In this document: positions 7,981-8,175 of the stretch, one piece after another
How positions within the stretch are numbered: the first letter of the stretch is position 1
Layout of the letters: every line of letters begins with the position of its first letter
Assembly (NCBI GenBank): GCA_028702545.1
Contig: JAQVOQ010000046.1
Coordinates: 1 to 8,175 of the forward strand
DNA from: Clostridia bacterium
GTDB taxonomy: Bacteria; Bacillota; Clostridia; Christensenellales; UBA1242
Reading direction: 5' to 3'
DNA: 8,175 bases
Notes under the pieces: model-generated
Seen by the model: only the letters and a program-made list of their open reading frames with translations
The model's database searches: none
What the model was told of the DNA's origin: nothing
Made by a program: the position numbers and the translations under genes

Positions 7981-8175
7981 TTAATCTCATTCTTTTTTAA
8001 TATCATCTAAAATAGAAATATTCCCTTTAGGATATTCATGAGTAGAAGTTATATAAGTATCAAATTCAAAATGATCTCCATTTTGAATAAATTCTAAACT
8101 TGTTTTATTATCAAGAATTAACCTAAAACCTCTATACCCGCTCTCTATCCCTGGCAAAAAATCAATTCTTTTATC
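7981..8175 (-). CDS. C-terminal part of an unrecognised protein, N-terminus beyond right edge
   Basis: The frame is open from the right edge to TAA at 7981-7983, giving the last 64 residues of a protein that starts outside the window. The penultimate codon is TGA (7987-7989), read as Trp, so the end is KKEWD; with the standard code the protein would be only two residues shorter. The visible part begins near DKRIDFLPGIESGYRG and has alternating hydrophobic residues suggesting beta strands (FRLILD, SLEFIQ, HFEFDTYI). I see no motif that names a family. The terminator just downstream makes it the last gene of a separate transcript, not part of the helicase operon. Confidence 0.7.

Noticed and set aside
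1..8175. CRISPR arrays, tRNA or rRNA genes, insertion sequences
   Set aside because: No regularly spaced repeats, cloverleaf-like sequence, rRNA-like stretch, transposase motif or terminal inverted repeats were noticed.

Overview
The window is AT-rich and every convincing gene is on the minus strand. Read with the standard code, most of these genes look broken into short ORFs. The pieces are all in one frame within each gene and are separated only by TGA, and reading TGA as tryptophan joins them into full-length proteins. In the DUF5655-type protein, two TGA codons fall where I recall relatives having Trp. Others sit in tryptophan-like settings such as LFL-W-LEN, LFL-W-LNN and EY-W-LSI. The host therefore appears to use a UGA=Trp code (translation table 4), as in Mycoplasma, Spiroplasma and some reduced symbionts. 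The UGA=Gly code of Absconditabacteria and Gracilibacteria fits worse. I cannot name a genus. None of the six visible starts has a clear Shine-Dalgarno sequence.

Layout, in transcription order from right to left: (1) the C-terminus of an unrecognised protein (7981 to beyond the right edge), followed by a perfect 10-bp-stem terminator (7949-7974). (2) A putative promoter, then a 1136-residue protein joining an N-terminal DUF559/Vsr-like nuclease domain to a RecQ-type helicase and a long unassigned C-terminus (4450-7860). (3) A 211-residue helical, probably coiled-coil protein with a C-terminal membrane anchor (3837-4472), whose start overlaps the helicase gene by 23 bp. (4) A 146-residue protein I do not recognise (3318-3758). 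(5) A 245-residue protein with two membrane helices and a NERD nuclease-like domain (2571-3308). (6) A strong sigma70-like promoter (TTGATT, 17 bp, TATAAT), then a 304-residue protein with a PDDEXK-like core and a C-terminal DUF5655 domain (1574-2488). (7) Four bases later, a beta-class DNA methyltransferase that runs off the left edge (1-1569).

The content resembles a defence island: a nuclease-helicase fusion with two small membrane-linked partners, beside a possible methylase-nuclease pair. The assignment to immunity is inference; no named system was recognised. The methyltransferase uses TGG for all 11 visible Trp codons and never TGA, whereas the other genes use about 20 TGA to 5 TGG. 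This suggests the methylase came recently from a standard-code donor into a recoded genome.
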